Below are positions 14,201-21,404 of a stretch of 26,596 nt of DNA, in pieces. Each line of letters opens with the position of its first letter. Within the stretch, counting starts at the first letter, position 1. Where the stretch lies: IMG/VR virus record IMGVR_UViG_3300028548_003314, positions 1 through 26,596 of that record; one strand, given 5' to 3'. This DNA comes from a virus. Both the position numbers and the translations under genes were made by a program. Below the pieces are notes generated by a model. The model was given only the letters and a program-made list of their open reading frames with translations. It made no database searches and was not told the DNA's origin.

Positions 14201-14554
14201 ATGACAATGCATCTATTACCAGTTTACTTTAGTACTACTAGTACACGTAAACGCAAAAAATCCAAGAAATCAAAATCTCTGTTAATGGCAGAGATTATTC
14301 ACCAGAAGTTTCTTAAAAAAACTATTCGGGGTGTAGCGCAGTCTGGTAGCGCATTCGCTTTGGGAGCGAAGGGTCAGAGGTTCGAATCCTTTCACCCCGA
14401 CCAACCCAATCTAGCACCACTTTCTAATGATATTCCTGTAGGGATAGCAAAGAAGAAAGAAGTGATGGATCACAATTTCACAATCGCACCAGCTTATAAC
14501 AAGGGTGCATATCAAGTAATCAGTAAAAACAGTATAAAGGATATTGGAAGATGA
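14201..14554 (+). CDS. Phage small protein whose reading frame contains a tRNA gene
   Basis: 117 aa if read through. The N-terminal part (MTMHLLPVYFSTTSTRKRKK) is very basic and resembles small conserved marine-phage proteins known to me. The C-terminal part (FTIAPAYNKGAYQVI...KDIGR) likewise looks like a real conserved tail. Between them, codons of tRNA-Pro (14327-14403) are read in frame as a GVAQSGSAFALG-type peptide. Either the tRNA gene was inserted and kept the frame open, or only one half is made (internal ATG 14464 for the C-terminal part). The start is leaderless by promoter position and has no Shine-Dalgarno. Processing of the tRNA would destroy the message. Confidence 0.5.
   Translation: MTMHLLPVYFSTTSTRKRKKSKKSKSLLMAEIIHQKFLKKTIRGVAQSGSAFALGAKGQRFESFHPDQPNLAPLSNDIPVGIAKKKEVMDHNFTIAPAYNKGAYQVISKNSIKDIGR
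14327..14403 (+). tRNA. tRNA-Pro(UGG)
   Basis: 77 bases including an encoded CCA. The acceptor stem CGGGGTG/CACCCCG is perfect, the D stem is GCGC/GCGC, the anticodon stem TTCGC/GCGAA holds loop TTTGGGA (anticodon TGG), and the T arm is AGAGG-TTCGAAT-CCTTT. All invariant positions are normal, so it should be functional. CCA is the favoured proline codon in many genes here, which this tRNA reads. The gene sits inside an open reading frame. Confidence 0.97.
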
Positions 14555-14628
14555 TTTTAGGTTTAACTATTTTAGGTGTAATCGCAACTGCTAACTTTGC
14601 AGTTGGTTTGATTAAGTGGGTACTTTAA
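14551..14628 (+). CDS. 25-aa single-TM microprotein
   Basis: 25 aa, almost entirely one hydrophobic helix (ILGLTILGVIATANFAVGLI) ending KWVL. Its ATG overlaps the previous stop (ATGA), and AAAGGATATTGGAAG precedes it. The stop abuts the bS21 start. Very short, but phage microproteins of this kind are common. Confidence 0.5.
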   Translation: MILGLTILGVIATANFAVGLIKWVL

Positions 14629-14832
14629 ATGAGAGTAGAAGTTAGAGGTAATAATGTTGATAAAGCATTGAAGATTTTAAAAAAGAAACTTCAACAAGAT
14701 GGTTTCTTTAATGAATTACGAGAACGTGAATTTCATATGACTAAAGGTGAAAAAGGTAGGAGATCAAAAGCTGCTGCCATCCGTAGAGAATTTAAAGCAA
14801 AACAAAAACAATTTGAAGAACTTGGATTTTAA
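14629..14832 (+). CDS. rpsU: Viral ribosomal protein bS21
   Basis: 67 aa, the usual length for bS21. MRVEVRGN matches the N-terminal strand; then ALKILKKKLQQDGFFNELR and the diagnostic REFHMTKGEKGRRSKAA helix and the basic C terminus appear in order. In bacteria bS21 joins the 30S platform beside the anti-Shine-Dalgarno and helps initiation. Viral bS21 genes are known from marine phages, including pelagiphages, and may replace the host copy in ribosomes. The ATG lies directly after the stop of the 25-aa gene. Leaderless early mRNAs in this genome make a change in initiation preference an attractive but untested idea. Confidence 0.92.
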   Translation: MRVEVRGNNVDKALKILKKKLQQDGFFNELREREFHMTKGEKGRRSKAAAIRREFKAKQKQFEELGF

Positions 14833-14835
14833 TTA

Positions 14836-15105
14836 ATGACACACGAAACAACAACAAGTACTCCTCTTAAAGAACATCAAGAGGTAGTATGGTATATTAA
14901 ATGGGCTTCATCTATTATTCTTGTTATTGCAATGATTGCAACTACAAATAATTTATATCCATATAATATGTTTTTACAATTTTTTGGTTGTTTAGGATGG
15001 TTGTGGGTTTCTATTATATGGAATGATAGAGCATTAATTATTGTAAACTCTGTTGCTTGTGCAATATTCATCAATGGTTTCGTTATGTATTATAAGGAAT
15101 TTTAA
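14836..15105 (+). CDS. Small integral membrane protein
   Basis: 89 aa with three hydrophobic segments (about 19-38 WYIKWASSIILVIAMIAT, 45-62 and 66-84), separated by short polar turns, and a short soluble N terminus. It starts three bases after bS21. No recognised family; a minimal transporter-like or holin-like topology is possible but not supported by motifs. Confidence 0.7.
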   Translation: MTHETTTSTPLKEHQEVVWYIKWASSIILVIAMIATTNNLYPYNMFLQFFGCLGWLWVSIIWNDRALIIVNSVACAIFINGFVMYYKEF

Positions 15106-15107
15106 TT

Positions 15108-15662
15108 ATGGATATTGATGAATATTATAACGCATCATACGAAGTTAAAGATAATTTTCTATCAGAAGTAGAGTTTGCAAAATTAGAAGAAGCAATTATG
15201 GGCCCAGAATTTAATTGGAACTATAGTTACAATGTTTCTGATGGTGGTGATCCTGAGAATGACATATATTTTATGCATTTATTTTATATAGGTTTAGGTT
15301 CAAAACCTAAAATAGATTTTCATGGAAATCCAATACCACCAGAAAAAAGTCCTTTCTATAAGTTTATAGAACCATTTCTAGAAAAACTTCCTGACTTTCA
15401 AACTTTAATAAGAGCAAAAGCAAATCTTTATGTTGCAAGAAAAAAATTAATTCATCATAAAGATCATACAGATATGGAGTTTTCACATAAAGGAGCTATA
15501 TTATATATGAATGATAATGATGGATTTACTGTACTAGAAGATGGTACAGAGATTGAAAGTAAAGCAAATAGAGTATTACTTTTTGATCCAAGTAAGCCAC
15601 ATCATAGTACTTCATGTACTAAAGATAATCGCCGTGTAAATATCAACATCAACTACCTATAG
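15108..15662 (+). CDS. 2OG-Fe(II) oxygenase (prolyl 4-hydroxylase-like)
   Basis: 184 aa. The double-stranded beta-helix core carries the HxD ligands in HHKDHTDMEF (H120, D122), a distal His in SKPHHSTS (H165 or H166), and Arg in DNRRVNINI (R175/R176) for 2-oxoglutarate. The order and spacing fit the prolyl 4-hydroxylase-like branch common in marine phages. Substrate unknown; candidates include proteins or nucleobases. It sits two bases after a membrane-protein gene within a long operon. Confidence 0.82.
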   Translation: MDIDEYYNASYEVKDNFLSEVEFAKLEEAIMGPEFNWNYSYNVSDGGDPENDIYFMHLFYIGLGSKPKIDFHGNPIPPEKSPFYKFIEPFLEKLPDFQTLIRAKANLYVARKKLIHHKDHTDMEFSHKGAILYMNDNDGFTVLEDGTEIESKANRVLLFDPSKPHHSTSCTKDNRRVNININYL

Positions 15663-15670
15663 AGGATAAG

Positions 15671-16204
15671 ATGGCTAAAAAGAAAATTACTTCAGTTACA
15701 GATAATAGTAAGTGGGTTGCTCCTAAAACTAGGAAGAAACGTAAACCTATGTCTGATGAACAGAAGGTTGCAGCTGCAGAACGTCTTGCACTTGCAAGAG
15801 AAAAACGTGCTGAGTTAAACCCTACTTATGGTAAAAGTAATATTCATGTGTCTTTACATGACTTACCAAAAGATCACAATCTACATCCCGATAAAGTTAA
15901 GTTGTGGATGAAAACACAGAAAGAACTTGCAGCTGCAGAACGTGCTAATGTTAAGAAAGAATTTAAAGGTTCTATTGCCAGACTTGCAAGCCATGAGGGT
16001 TATGTTAGACAAATACAAAGTTACCTTAAACATGGTGATTGGGTGAGTAACTTTTATGGTGAATACCAAGATAAGAAAATTAAATGGAAGAATGTAGCAC
16101 TTGCTTATTATTTTGAGGGGCCTAAGAAGGGTCAACCAAAACGTGATGTTGGTACATTTTATCCAGACTTGGGTTTAGTATGGGAAAGTGGTATGGTAGA
16201 ATGA
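15671..16204 (+). CDS. Conserved basic phage protein
   Basis: 177 aa, with a lysine/arginine-rich N terminus (APKTRKKRKPMSDEQK) and helical Ala/Glu-rich repeats (AAAERLALAREKRAELN, ELAAAERANVKKEF), then a compact C-terminal domain with many aromatics (YLKHGDWVSNFYGEYQ, LAYYFEGPKKG). Possibly nucleic-acid binding. Proteins of this kind occur in T4-like marine phages without a known role. A GAGGA site precedes the ATG. Confidence 0.7.
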   Translation: MAKKKITSVTDNSKWVAPKTRKKRKPMSDEQKVAAAERLALAREKRAELNPTYGKSNIHVSLHDLPKDHNLHPDKVKLWMKTQKELAAAERANVKKEFKGSIARLASHEGYVRQIQSYLKHGDWVSNFYGEYQDKKIKWKNVALAYYFEGPKKGQPKRDVGTFYPDLGLVWESGMVE

Positions 16205-16602
16205 ACGAAGAAAAACCTTCAGCTGAAATCATAAAGGGCCCTTGGAAAAAAACAATCAATACTCCAACAGAAGACCAACTTATGAAAGCAGAGCAACTTG
16301 CATTTTGTGATGAAATTTCTCACAGTTGTTTGATGGCTGTTATAACAATATTAGTTGAAAATGGTATAGATGCTACTGAGAAATCTTTTATTAAAGATAT
16401 TACTTTTATAACAGAAGCAATTACAGCATTAATATTAAAATCAAATGATATGCACCACCCTTTACAAGTAATAATGGATATGACTACTGCTTTAGAAATA
16501 GACCCAGACAATACTCCACATTGTGAAATGGATTATCACACTGTTGATGATATGGTTGCAAGTTATAATTCCGTGATGGAGCCACCTGATGATATTGGTT
16601 GA
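16201..16602 (+). CDS. Conserved phage helical protein
   Basis: 133 aa from ATG 16201, which overlaps the previous stop. All-helical core with SHSCLMAVITILVENGID, IKDITFITEAITALIL and an acidic C terminus (about 115-133). EIIKGPWK near the N terminus is distinctive. The hydrophobic segments look like buried helices rather than TM spans. No known function; its neighbours are replication genes. Confidence 0.7.
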   Translation: MNEEKPSAEIIKGPWKKTINTPTEDQLMKAEQLAFCDEISHSCLMAVITILVENGIDATEKSFIKDITFITEAITALILKSNDMHHPLQVIMDMTTALEIDPDNTPHCEMDYHTVDDMVASYNSVMEPPDDIG

Positions 16603-17422
16603 TATGAATCAAATTTCTCTTGCAAGTATTATGATGCATATGCATATACAGAAAGAGTCAGATATTGATGAGAACATGGTAAGACATATGATTCTCAGTT
16701 CACTAAAAATGTATCGTTCAAGATTTGTGTCTGAGTTTGGTGAGCTTGTTTTGTGCTATGACTCAAGACATTATTGGAGGCGTGATTATTTTCCAGAATA
16801 CAAACACAGTCGTAAAAAAGGTAGAGAAAAAGATGCTAAAAATTGGGATAGTATATTTAGTTGTCTTAACAAAATCAAAGAAGAGATAAAGAACAATATG
16901 CCATACAAGTTCTTAGAAGTGTATGGTGCTGAAGCTGATGATATTATTGCTGTTCTTTGTTCAGAATCTTCTGATGAAGTTATGATACTTTCTGGTGATA
17001 AAGATTTCATTCAGTTACAGAAATATCCAAATGTTAAACAGTACAGCCCTATCACCAAGAAAATGATAAATGGTTTTAATCCAGATGACTATTTAAAAGA
17101 ACACGTATTGAAAGGTGATACAAGTGATGGTGTTCCTAATGTTCTTTCACCAGACAATTCTTTTGTAGATGGTATTCGACAGAAACCACTAAGTAAGAAG
17201 AAGATAGCTGCAATGGTAGATGGAAACTTTCCTAATGATGAAGTTAAAAGAAACTATCAAAGGAATAAAACTTTGATTGATTTGGGATGTGTTCCAGAAG
17301 AACTACGGTCAGAGATACTGCATATATATAAAGAGGCACCAGAGAACAGTCGCAGTAAAATACTAAATTATTTTATAAAACAAAGACTAAAAACACTTAC
17401 AGAATCCATAGGAGAATTTTAA
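16589..17422 (+). CDS. rnh: RNase H / 5'-3' exonuclease, T4 rnh-like (FEN family)
   Basis: 277 aa; it overlaps the previous gene by 14 bases. The T4 RNase H signature is present: an early Asp (LVDMN, D5), CYDSR (D58), GAEADDII (E115, D117, D118), SGDKDF (D137, D139) and GDTSDGVPN (D177, D180), the acidic set that binds two metals in FEN nucleases. T4 Rnh removes RNA primers from Okazaki fragments, matching the gp61-like primase in this window. Length is slightly below T4's 305 aa. The basic C-terminal region may bind DNA or the sliding clamp. Confidence 0.88.
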   Translation: MILVDMNQISLASIMMHMHIQKESDIDENMVRHMILSSLKMYRSRFVSEFGELVLCYDSRHYWRRDYFPEYKHSRKKGREKDAKNWDSIFSCLNKIKEEIKNNMPYKFLEVYGAEADDIIAVLCSESSDEVMILSGDKDFIQLQKYPNVKQYSPITKKMINGFNPDDYLKEHVLKGDTSDGVPNVLSPDNSFVDGIRQKPLSKKKIAAMVDGNFPNDEVKRNYQRNKTLIDLGCVPEELRSEILHIYKEAPENSRSKILNYFIKQRLKTLTESIGEF

Positions 17423-17424
17423 TA

Positions 17425-17889
17425 ATGGAATTGTTAATATCAGAAATCTTAGACAAGGTTTCAAAAATCAAATCAAAGAAAGAAAAGGTAAACTTTCTAC
17501 AAAAGAATAATAGTGATTCGCTTCGCATGGTAATTAAGTCTGCTTTTGATCCTAAGATTAAGTGGTTATTACCAGAGGGCGATGTTCCATATGCACGTAA
17601 TGATGCTCCAGAAGGAACAGAACATTCTGTTCTTGCATATGAGTCTCGTAAACTATACCATTTCCTTGAAGGTGGTAATGCTAGTATTACTCAGAACAAA
17701 CGTGAATTAATGTTTGTACAGATGCTTGAAGGTTTGCATGAGAGTGAAGCAGATGTTCTATGTGCAGCCAAAGACAAGGTATTACATCAGAAATATAAAG
17801 GTCTATCAGAACCAGTTGTGAAGGAAGCTTTTGGTTGGAATGATGAATATATGAAGATGGATGGCCCTGATCCCAGACAAGGCCGATAA
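17425..17889 (+). CDS. DUF6433-like conserved phage protein
   Basis: 154 aa, two bases after rnh. The pattern LLISEILDKVSKIKSKKEK, IKWLLPEGDVPY, KRELMFVQMLEGLHESEADVL and a C-terminal LSEPVVKEAFG matches the DUF6433 family that accompanies replication genes in T4-like marine phages. Its role is unknown. It ends the operon; a short all-AT palindrome and T7 run follow but give only a weak terminator. Confidence 0.75.
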   Translation: MELLISEILDKVSKIKSKKEKVNFLQKNNSDSLRMVIKSAFDPKIKWLLPEGDVPYARNDAPEGTEHSVLAYESRKLYHFLEGGNASITQNKRELMFVQMLEGLHESEADVLCAAKDKVLHQKYKGLSEPVVKEAFGWNDEYMKMDGPDPRQGR

Positions 17890-17950
17890 ATTAATTTAAT
17901 CTTTTTTTGAGTTTTGTTTAATATCAATGACTTACTGTGTACGATTTCTA

Positions 17951-18011
17951 TTGACAAATGTTATTCTATGTGTTACTATTAGTAATAATCAAGAGAGGGA
18001 TTCTTCTCTTG
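17951..18011 (+). promoter_or_regulatory. Sigma70-like promoter and 5' leader hairpin
   Basis: TTGACA (17951-17956), 17 bases, TACTAT (17974-17979). The transcript would start near 17986 and almost at once form the hairpin CAAGAGA (17990-17996) / TCTCTTG (18005-18011). A hairpin at the 5' end typically protects an mRNA from decay. The promoter serves the gene at 18040. Confidence 0.6.
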
Positions 18012-18039
18012 GAAACGAAACAAAGAAAGAGATTATATT

Positions 18040-18408
18040 ATGACTACTGAAATTAGAAAAACTTTTAAGACTGTTGAAGCTGGTATAGAAAATATGCTTG
18101 CTGCAGCAGTTGCTGACTATGTTGGTTGGGCAAATAAATTGGGTGGAAAATCTGAAATTCGCCTTAAAATGGATGAAGATTTCAAGAATAGTTTCACTGT
18201 TAAGAACGGTTCTAAGTACATTAAGATTTCTAATGAAAGCGGTGGCACTTGGGGTTTTGTTGTCAACACTGACAATGACAAAAAATTCAAAAAAGGTGAC
18301 TTATTAAAAGCTGCTGGTTATAGTGCGCCTGCACGTAACGCTGCTCGTGGAAACGTCCTTAAAGGTGGTTTTGCCATCCAGTGGACTGGCCCTTTGTATT
18401 TGGTATAG
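18040..18408 (+). CDS. Conserved small soluble phage protein
   Basis: 122 aa. A helical N terminus (VEAGIENMLAAAVADYVGWA) is followed by a beta-rich part (SKYIKISNESGGTWGFVVN) and a Gly/Ala-rich stretch (KAAGYSAPARNAARGNVLKG). Its own promoter and stabilising leader suggest high expression soon after infection. It resembles conserved hypothetical proteins of T4-like marine phages. No enzymatic motif. Confidence 0.7.
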   Translation: MTTEIRKTFKTVEAGIENMLAAAVADYVGWANKLGGKSEIRLKMDEDFKNSFTVKNGSKYIKISNESGGTWGFVVNTDNDKKFKKGDLLKAAGYSAPARNAARGNVLKGGFAIQWTGPLYLV

Positions 18409-18420
18409 GAGAATATTGAT

Positions 18421-18588
18421 ATGAGTGGAATGAAAGATTTGTCAATGGATTTAGAAGATATGGTTGTTTTTGCATTAGAGAACGGTGCAAAAACAGTTGA
18501 AGATGTTATTTCTTATTGCAGAGCAGAATTTGTTTTTGTTGATGAAGAATATGTTTCTAAATTATATATTGAATTTTGTGGAGAATAA
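18421..18588 (+). CDS. 55-aa acidic microprotein
   Basis: 55 aa, ATG 18421 preceded by TAGGAGAATATTG. Acidic helices (KDLSMDLEDMVVFALENG, TVEDVISYCRAEF) and two Cys, no TM segment. Not recognised; its good ribosome-binding site and operon position support it. Confidence 0.6.
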   Translation: MSGMKDLSMDLEDMVVFALENGAKTVEDVISYCRAEFVFVDEEYVSKLYIEFCGE

Positions 18589-18590
18589 TT

Positions 18591-18680
18591 ATGAATTTTA
18601 ATAAAAAAATTGTTGGTGATATTATTGGTGAATTAATCATATTTGGTATGGTTATTGTAGCATTTATAATGTTCGTATGA
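18591..18680 (+). CDS. 29-aa single-TM microprotein
   Basis: 29 aa, ATG 18591 with GGAGAATA upstream. MNFNKKIVGD leads into a hydrophobic helix (IIGELIIFGMVIVAFIMFV) that fills the rest. Its stop overlaps the start of the SprT-like gene (ATGA). Probably membrane-bound; function unknown. Confidence 0.55.
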   Translation: MNFNKKIVGDIIGELIIFGMVIVAFIMFV

Positions 18681-19120
18681 ATGAAGTTTTTGTAGAAGGT
18701 TCTTACAAATCTCGGCGTATTCTTGCCGAGAATGTAGTTAATTTCTGCATTAAAGAATTGATGCCTCGTATGAAAACCCTATGCATAGAAGTTTCTCTTA
18801 TCAGCTTGAAAGGTCAAGATGCTGTTGGATGGTTTGTAGAGGGTAATAACAATAGAGAATATCACCTAGAGATTGAAAAATCTTTGACTGAAGATGAATT
18901 TATAGAAACTTTAGCTCATGAGATGGTTCATGTATATCAGGGATCAACTCTCAGAATAAAAGACAAAAAAAGTAAAAGATTTTGGAAATGTAAGGATGGT
19001 AAATATCGTAACTACAATGATGTTGACTATGCCAAACAACCTTGGGAAGTTGAAGCATATAGAATGGAAGGCCCTTTGTTGAAAAAATATAAGGAAATAA
19101 ATTGTGGAGATACATCTTGA
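18677..19120 (+). CDS. SprT-like zinc metalloprotease domain protein
   Basis: 147 aa. The zinc motif HEMVHVYQG (H81, E82, H85) follows LTEDEFIETLA, and a later PWEVEAYRME (E124/E126) can supply the third ligand, as in SprT/Spartan and related minimal metallopeptidases. Spartan proteins act on DNA-protein crosslinks; phage versions are uncharacterised. The first 70 residues form a beta-rich subdomain. It overlaps the next gene by 19 bases. Confidence 0.78.
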   Translation: MNEVFVEGSYKSRRILAENVVNFCIKELMPRMKTLCIEVSLISLKGQDAVGWFVEGNNNREYHLEIEKSLTEDEFIETLAHEMVHVYQGSTLRIKDKKSKRFWKCKDGKYRNYNDVDYAKQPWEVEAYRMEGPLLKKYKEINCGDTS

Positions 19121-19629
19121 TTAATGAAATATTATTAGGTGGACTTATGTTGATTAGTCCTGTAAATGCTGAAGAACCTATACCTATATTTGATGAACAT
19201 TCAGTTGAATGTCTTGCGTTGAATATGTATCATGAAGCAAGAGGGCAGGGTACTGCTGGTTTGTTAGCAGTATCTTCAGTTGTTATGAATAGGGTTGCAG
19301 ATGAAAGATTCCCTAATACTATATGTGGAGTGATCAAACAAGCACAAACCCGCCCATCTTGGAAAAATAAAAACAAGATGATTCCAATTCGTGATAAGTG
19401 CCAATTTTCATGGTTCTGTGATGGCAAGAGTGATGTTCCTACTGATAAAGAAACTTACAAAAGACTATTGACAATAGCCAAAACATTGTTGTATAATGAT
19501 GTTATAATTCCAGATATTACAGATGGTGCTCTATTCTATCACGCTGACTATGTGAAACCAGCTTGGAGTAAAACTAAAACTAAGACTGTAGAAGTACAGG
19601 ATCATATTTTTTACAAGTGGGACAAATGA
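19102..19629 (+). CDS. SleB-like cell wall hydrolase (Hydrolase_2)
   Basis: 175 aa from TTG 19102 (AAGGA six bases upstream); TTG 19117 with GGAGA is equally possible and gives a cleaner signal peptide ending PVNA. The enzyme core shows NMYHEARGQG (catalytic Glu45), AVSSVVMNRV, a Cys-Cys pair (ICGVI, DKCQFSWFCDG), and GALFYHADYVKPAW, the order of SleB/CwlJ-type hydrolases that cleave peptidoglycan. Exported by signal peptide, unlike the T4-type lysozyme at 24915, so the phage has two wall-cutting enzymes. Confidence 0.85.
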   Translation: MWRYILINEILLGGLMLISPVNAEEPIPIFDEHSVECLALNMYHEARGQGTAGLLAVSSVVMNRVADERFPNTICGVIKQAQTRPSWKNKNKMIPIRDKCQFSWFCDGKSDVPTDKETYKRLLTIAKTLLYNDVIIPDITDGALFYHADYVKPAWSKTKTKTVEVQDHIFYKWDK

Positions 19630-20153
19630 GTAACTTTAGATTTATAGAATATGATGTAGATGTTCGTGATATTCTAGCAGATATTAAAGATGAAGATTGG
19701 GGTGTTGCTGGAAGCTTAAAGGGAGCCTCTGGTGATACTGCACCATATGGTTTTCTTCCTCTTACTATGGCACTTGTAAAAAATGCTGATGACGATCCTA
19801 AGAAAACAGAGATGCAAACAAATACACCTATGTTTAAAACCTATAAAGGAATTAGAAGGTGGTTAAAATATTGGAAACTCCATCGACATTCACGGGCAGC
19901 ATTCTTTAAGTTGCGGCCAGGAGAATCACTAGGAAGGCATATTGATGAAGGTGATTATTATCTAACAAGAGATAGATATCATTTATCATTACAGGGAACT
20001 TATCTATACACTGTTGGAGATGAAGTTCACCAAATAAATCCAGGCACTTTCTTCTGGTTTGATAATAAGAAAGTTCACGAATCATATAACAATAGCGATG
20101 TCGATAGATTGACATTCGTTTTCGATGTCCCAAAAGGAAAGAATAACCCATGA
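19626..20153 (+). CDS. Aspartyl/asparaginyl beta-hydroxylase-like 2OG oxygenase
   Basis: 175 aa from ATG 19626, overlapping the previous stop; GTG 19617 would add three residues. The core includes [15 protein letters not shown] (H105, D107), [24 protein letters not shown] (H151) and DRLTFVFDV (R161). The H...H...R pattern and strand order follow the Asp/Asn hydroxylase family (2OG oxygenases seen in phages as well). Whether it modifies a protein side chain is unknown. Third oxygenase of this superfamily in the window. Confidence 0.8.
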   Translation: MSNFRFIEYDVDVRDILADIKDEDWGVAGSLKGASGDTAPYGFLPLTMALVKNADDDPKKTEMQTNTPMFKTYKGIRRWLKYWKLHRHSRAAFFKLRPGESLGRHIDEGDYYLTRDRYHLSLQGTYLYTVGDEVHQINPGTFFWFDNKKVHESYNNSDVDRLTFVFDVPKGKNNP

Positions 20154-20458
20154 CGTTTGATGAATACCAAGAGTTTGCACGATCAACAGCAATATATCCA
20201 GATGAGTGTAAAATAACTTATCCAACACTAGGATTGTGTGGTGAAGCTGGTGAGGTTGCAGAAAAAGTAAAGAAGAACATTAGAGATGGTAAGTCTCTTG
20301 ATGGTGTAGGTTTAGAGTTAGGTGATGTACTCTGGTACATCTCAGCACTTGCTGATGACCTTGGTGTGACGCTTGAAGAGGTTGCACAGGCAAATGTAGA
20401 CAAACTAAAGTCTAGAATGGAACGTGGTAAGATTAGTGGTAGTGGCGATCACCGATGA
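20150..20458 (+). CDS. mazG: MazG-like nucleotide pyrophosphohydrolase
   Basis: 102 aa, a single MazG domain. The acidic EXXE pair ([10 protein letters not shown]32/E35) and ELGDVLWY (E56/D59) supply the metal ligands. MazG hydrolyses NTPs, and phage forms have been proposed to act on ppGpp or on dGTP/dCTP from host DNA. The [12 protein letters not shown] loop and the final SGSGDHR tail are normal. ATGA overlaps on both sides show tight translational coupling. Confidence 0.85.
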   Translation: MTFDEYQEFARSTAIYPDECKITYPTLGLCGEAGEVAEKVKKNIRDGKSLDGVGLELGDVLWYISALADDLGVTLEEVAQANVDKLKSRMERGKISGSGDHR

Positions 20459-20688
20459 CAAGTGATATAATATCACTCACTGATTTAATAGAATCTAAGC
20501 TTAAAAAAGAACAAGAGATAGATTACTATAAAGAAACACTTCTACAATTACAAAAAAAGATTGGTGTTCTCAGTAAAGAAGTATCTATAACAAGTTTAAT
20601 TATTGACATGATTGAGCAAGAAAGGGTATTGACTTTAAGTGATAAAAGGAGTAGTATTATAAAACTAGAAGAGAAGGTTAAAAAATGA
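20455..20688 (+). CDS. Small coiled-coil protein
   Basis: 77 aa, almost fully helical with charged heptads ([32 protein letters not shown]) and a lysine-rich end. No TM helix, no recognised family. It overlaps mazG by four bases and the next gene by four. A 17-base perfect palindrome lies within its first codons. Confidence 0.6.
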   Translation: MTSDIISLTDLIESKLKKEQEIDYYKETLLQLQKKIGVLSKEVSITSLIIDMIEQERVLTLSDKRSSIIKLEEKVKK

Positions 20689-21227
20689 AACTACCAAAAA
20701 ATATTAACGATTGGGAAACCACAGAAGAATGGGAAAACATTTGGGTTTCCCAAAGAAGATATGAAAATATCTATAATGAAGCAGTAGATTGTGCTAATGA
20801 TGGAGATGTGAAAGGGTTTATCAAAACAATGACCTCTCTTGCTGATGTTGAAGAAATTGATGAGAATGATTTGTATGCTTTACCCCAAGACCCAAAACAT
20901 GAGATTGTTGCTAAAGCACAAATGCAACTTGGAAATTTTTTTCTTTTTGGAGCTAAAGCATCTGAAGACGGTAAAGTTATTAAAACTAAAAAAGACTTAA
21001 ATAAAGCCGTTCATTACATTAAGAGTTCTGCTAAGAATGGTAATGTAGATGCTCAACAAAATCTTGCTACAATGTATGAAGATGGGATTGGCCCAGATGG
21101 TAAATCTTTACCCAACATAAAACAAGATTATAAAAAAGCATTAAAATGGTACTCTTATGCTGCAAAACAAGGTTCTGCACTTGCAAAGAAAGATGGTTTA
21201 AAAGTGTATAACAGGATTAGAGGTTAA
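20685..21227 (+). CDS. Sel1-repeat protein
   Basis: 180 aa. After a helical N terminus (NDWETTEEWENIWVSQRRYE), at least two Sel1-like helical repeats appear: AQMQLGNFFLFGAKASEDGK plus DLNKAVHYIKSSAKNGN, then AQQNLATMYEDGIG plus DYKKALKWYSYAAKQGS. Sel1 arrays are scaffolds for protein-protein contacts. Phage Sel1 proteins may bind host factors, but no target can be named. No signal peptide, so it is cytoplasmic. Confidence 0.8.
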   Translation: MKLPKNINDWETTEEWENIWVSQRRYENIYNEAVDCANDGDVKGFIKTMTSLADVEEIDENDLYALPQDPKHEIVAKAQMQLGNFFLFGAKASEDGKVIKTKKDLNKAVHYIKSSAKNGNVDAQQNLATMYEDGIGPDGKSLPNIKQDYKKALKWYSYAAKQGSALAKKDGLKVYNRIRG

Positions 21228-21230
21228 AAA

Positions 21231-21404
21231 ATGAAACATATTGAAATATCGTTAATGAGAGAAAATGAATTATCTATTGATGGCCAAAGCAAACCAGATG
21301 GAAATATAGAAATTCGTGAATTTGAAGATGGTGAGTGGATGGGTGGCGGTTATGCTACCTATGATAATCTCGTAGAGAAAGTGAAAGAGGCGTTAGAAGA
21401 ATGA
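21231..21404 (+). CDS. 57-aa acidic microprotein
   Basis: 57 aa, ATG 21231, three bases after the Sel1 gene. Acidic, beta-rich middle (GNIEIREFEDGEWMGGG) and a helical end (NLVEKVKEALEE), a compact fold-like sequence. It overlaps the next gene by ATGA. Not recognised. Confidence 0.6.
   Translation: MKHIEISLMRENELSIDGQSKPDGNIEIREFEDGEWMGGGYATYDNLVEKVKEALEE

Noticed and set aside
17887-17908. AT-only palindrome followed by seven T residues after the DUF6433-like gene
   Set aside because: The stem contains no G-C pair and overlaps the stop codon; too weak to call a terminator.
20461-20477. Perfect 17-base palindrome (AGTGATAT A ATATCACT)
   Set aside because: It lies inside codons 3-8 of the coiled-coil gene with no promoter nearby. 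One 8-bp-arm palindrome of this kind is expected by chance in an AT-rich window of this size.
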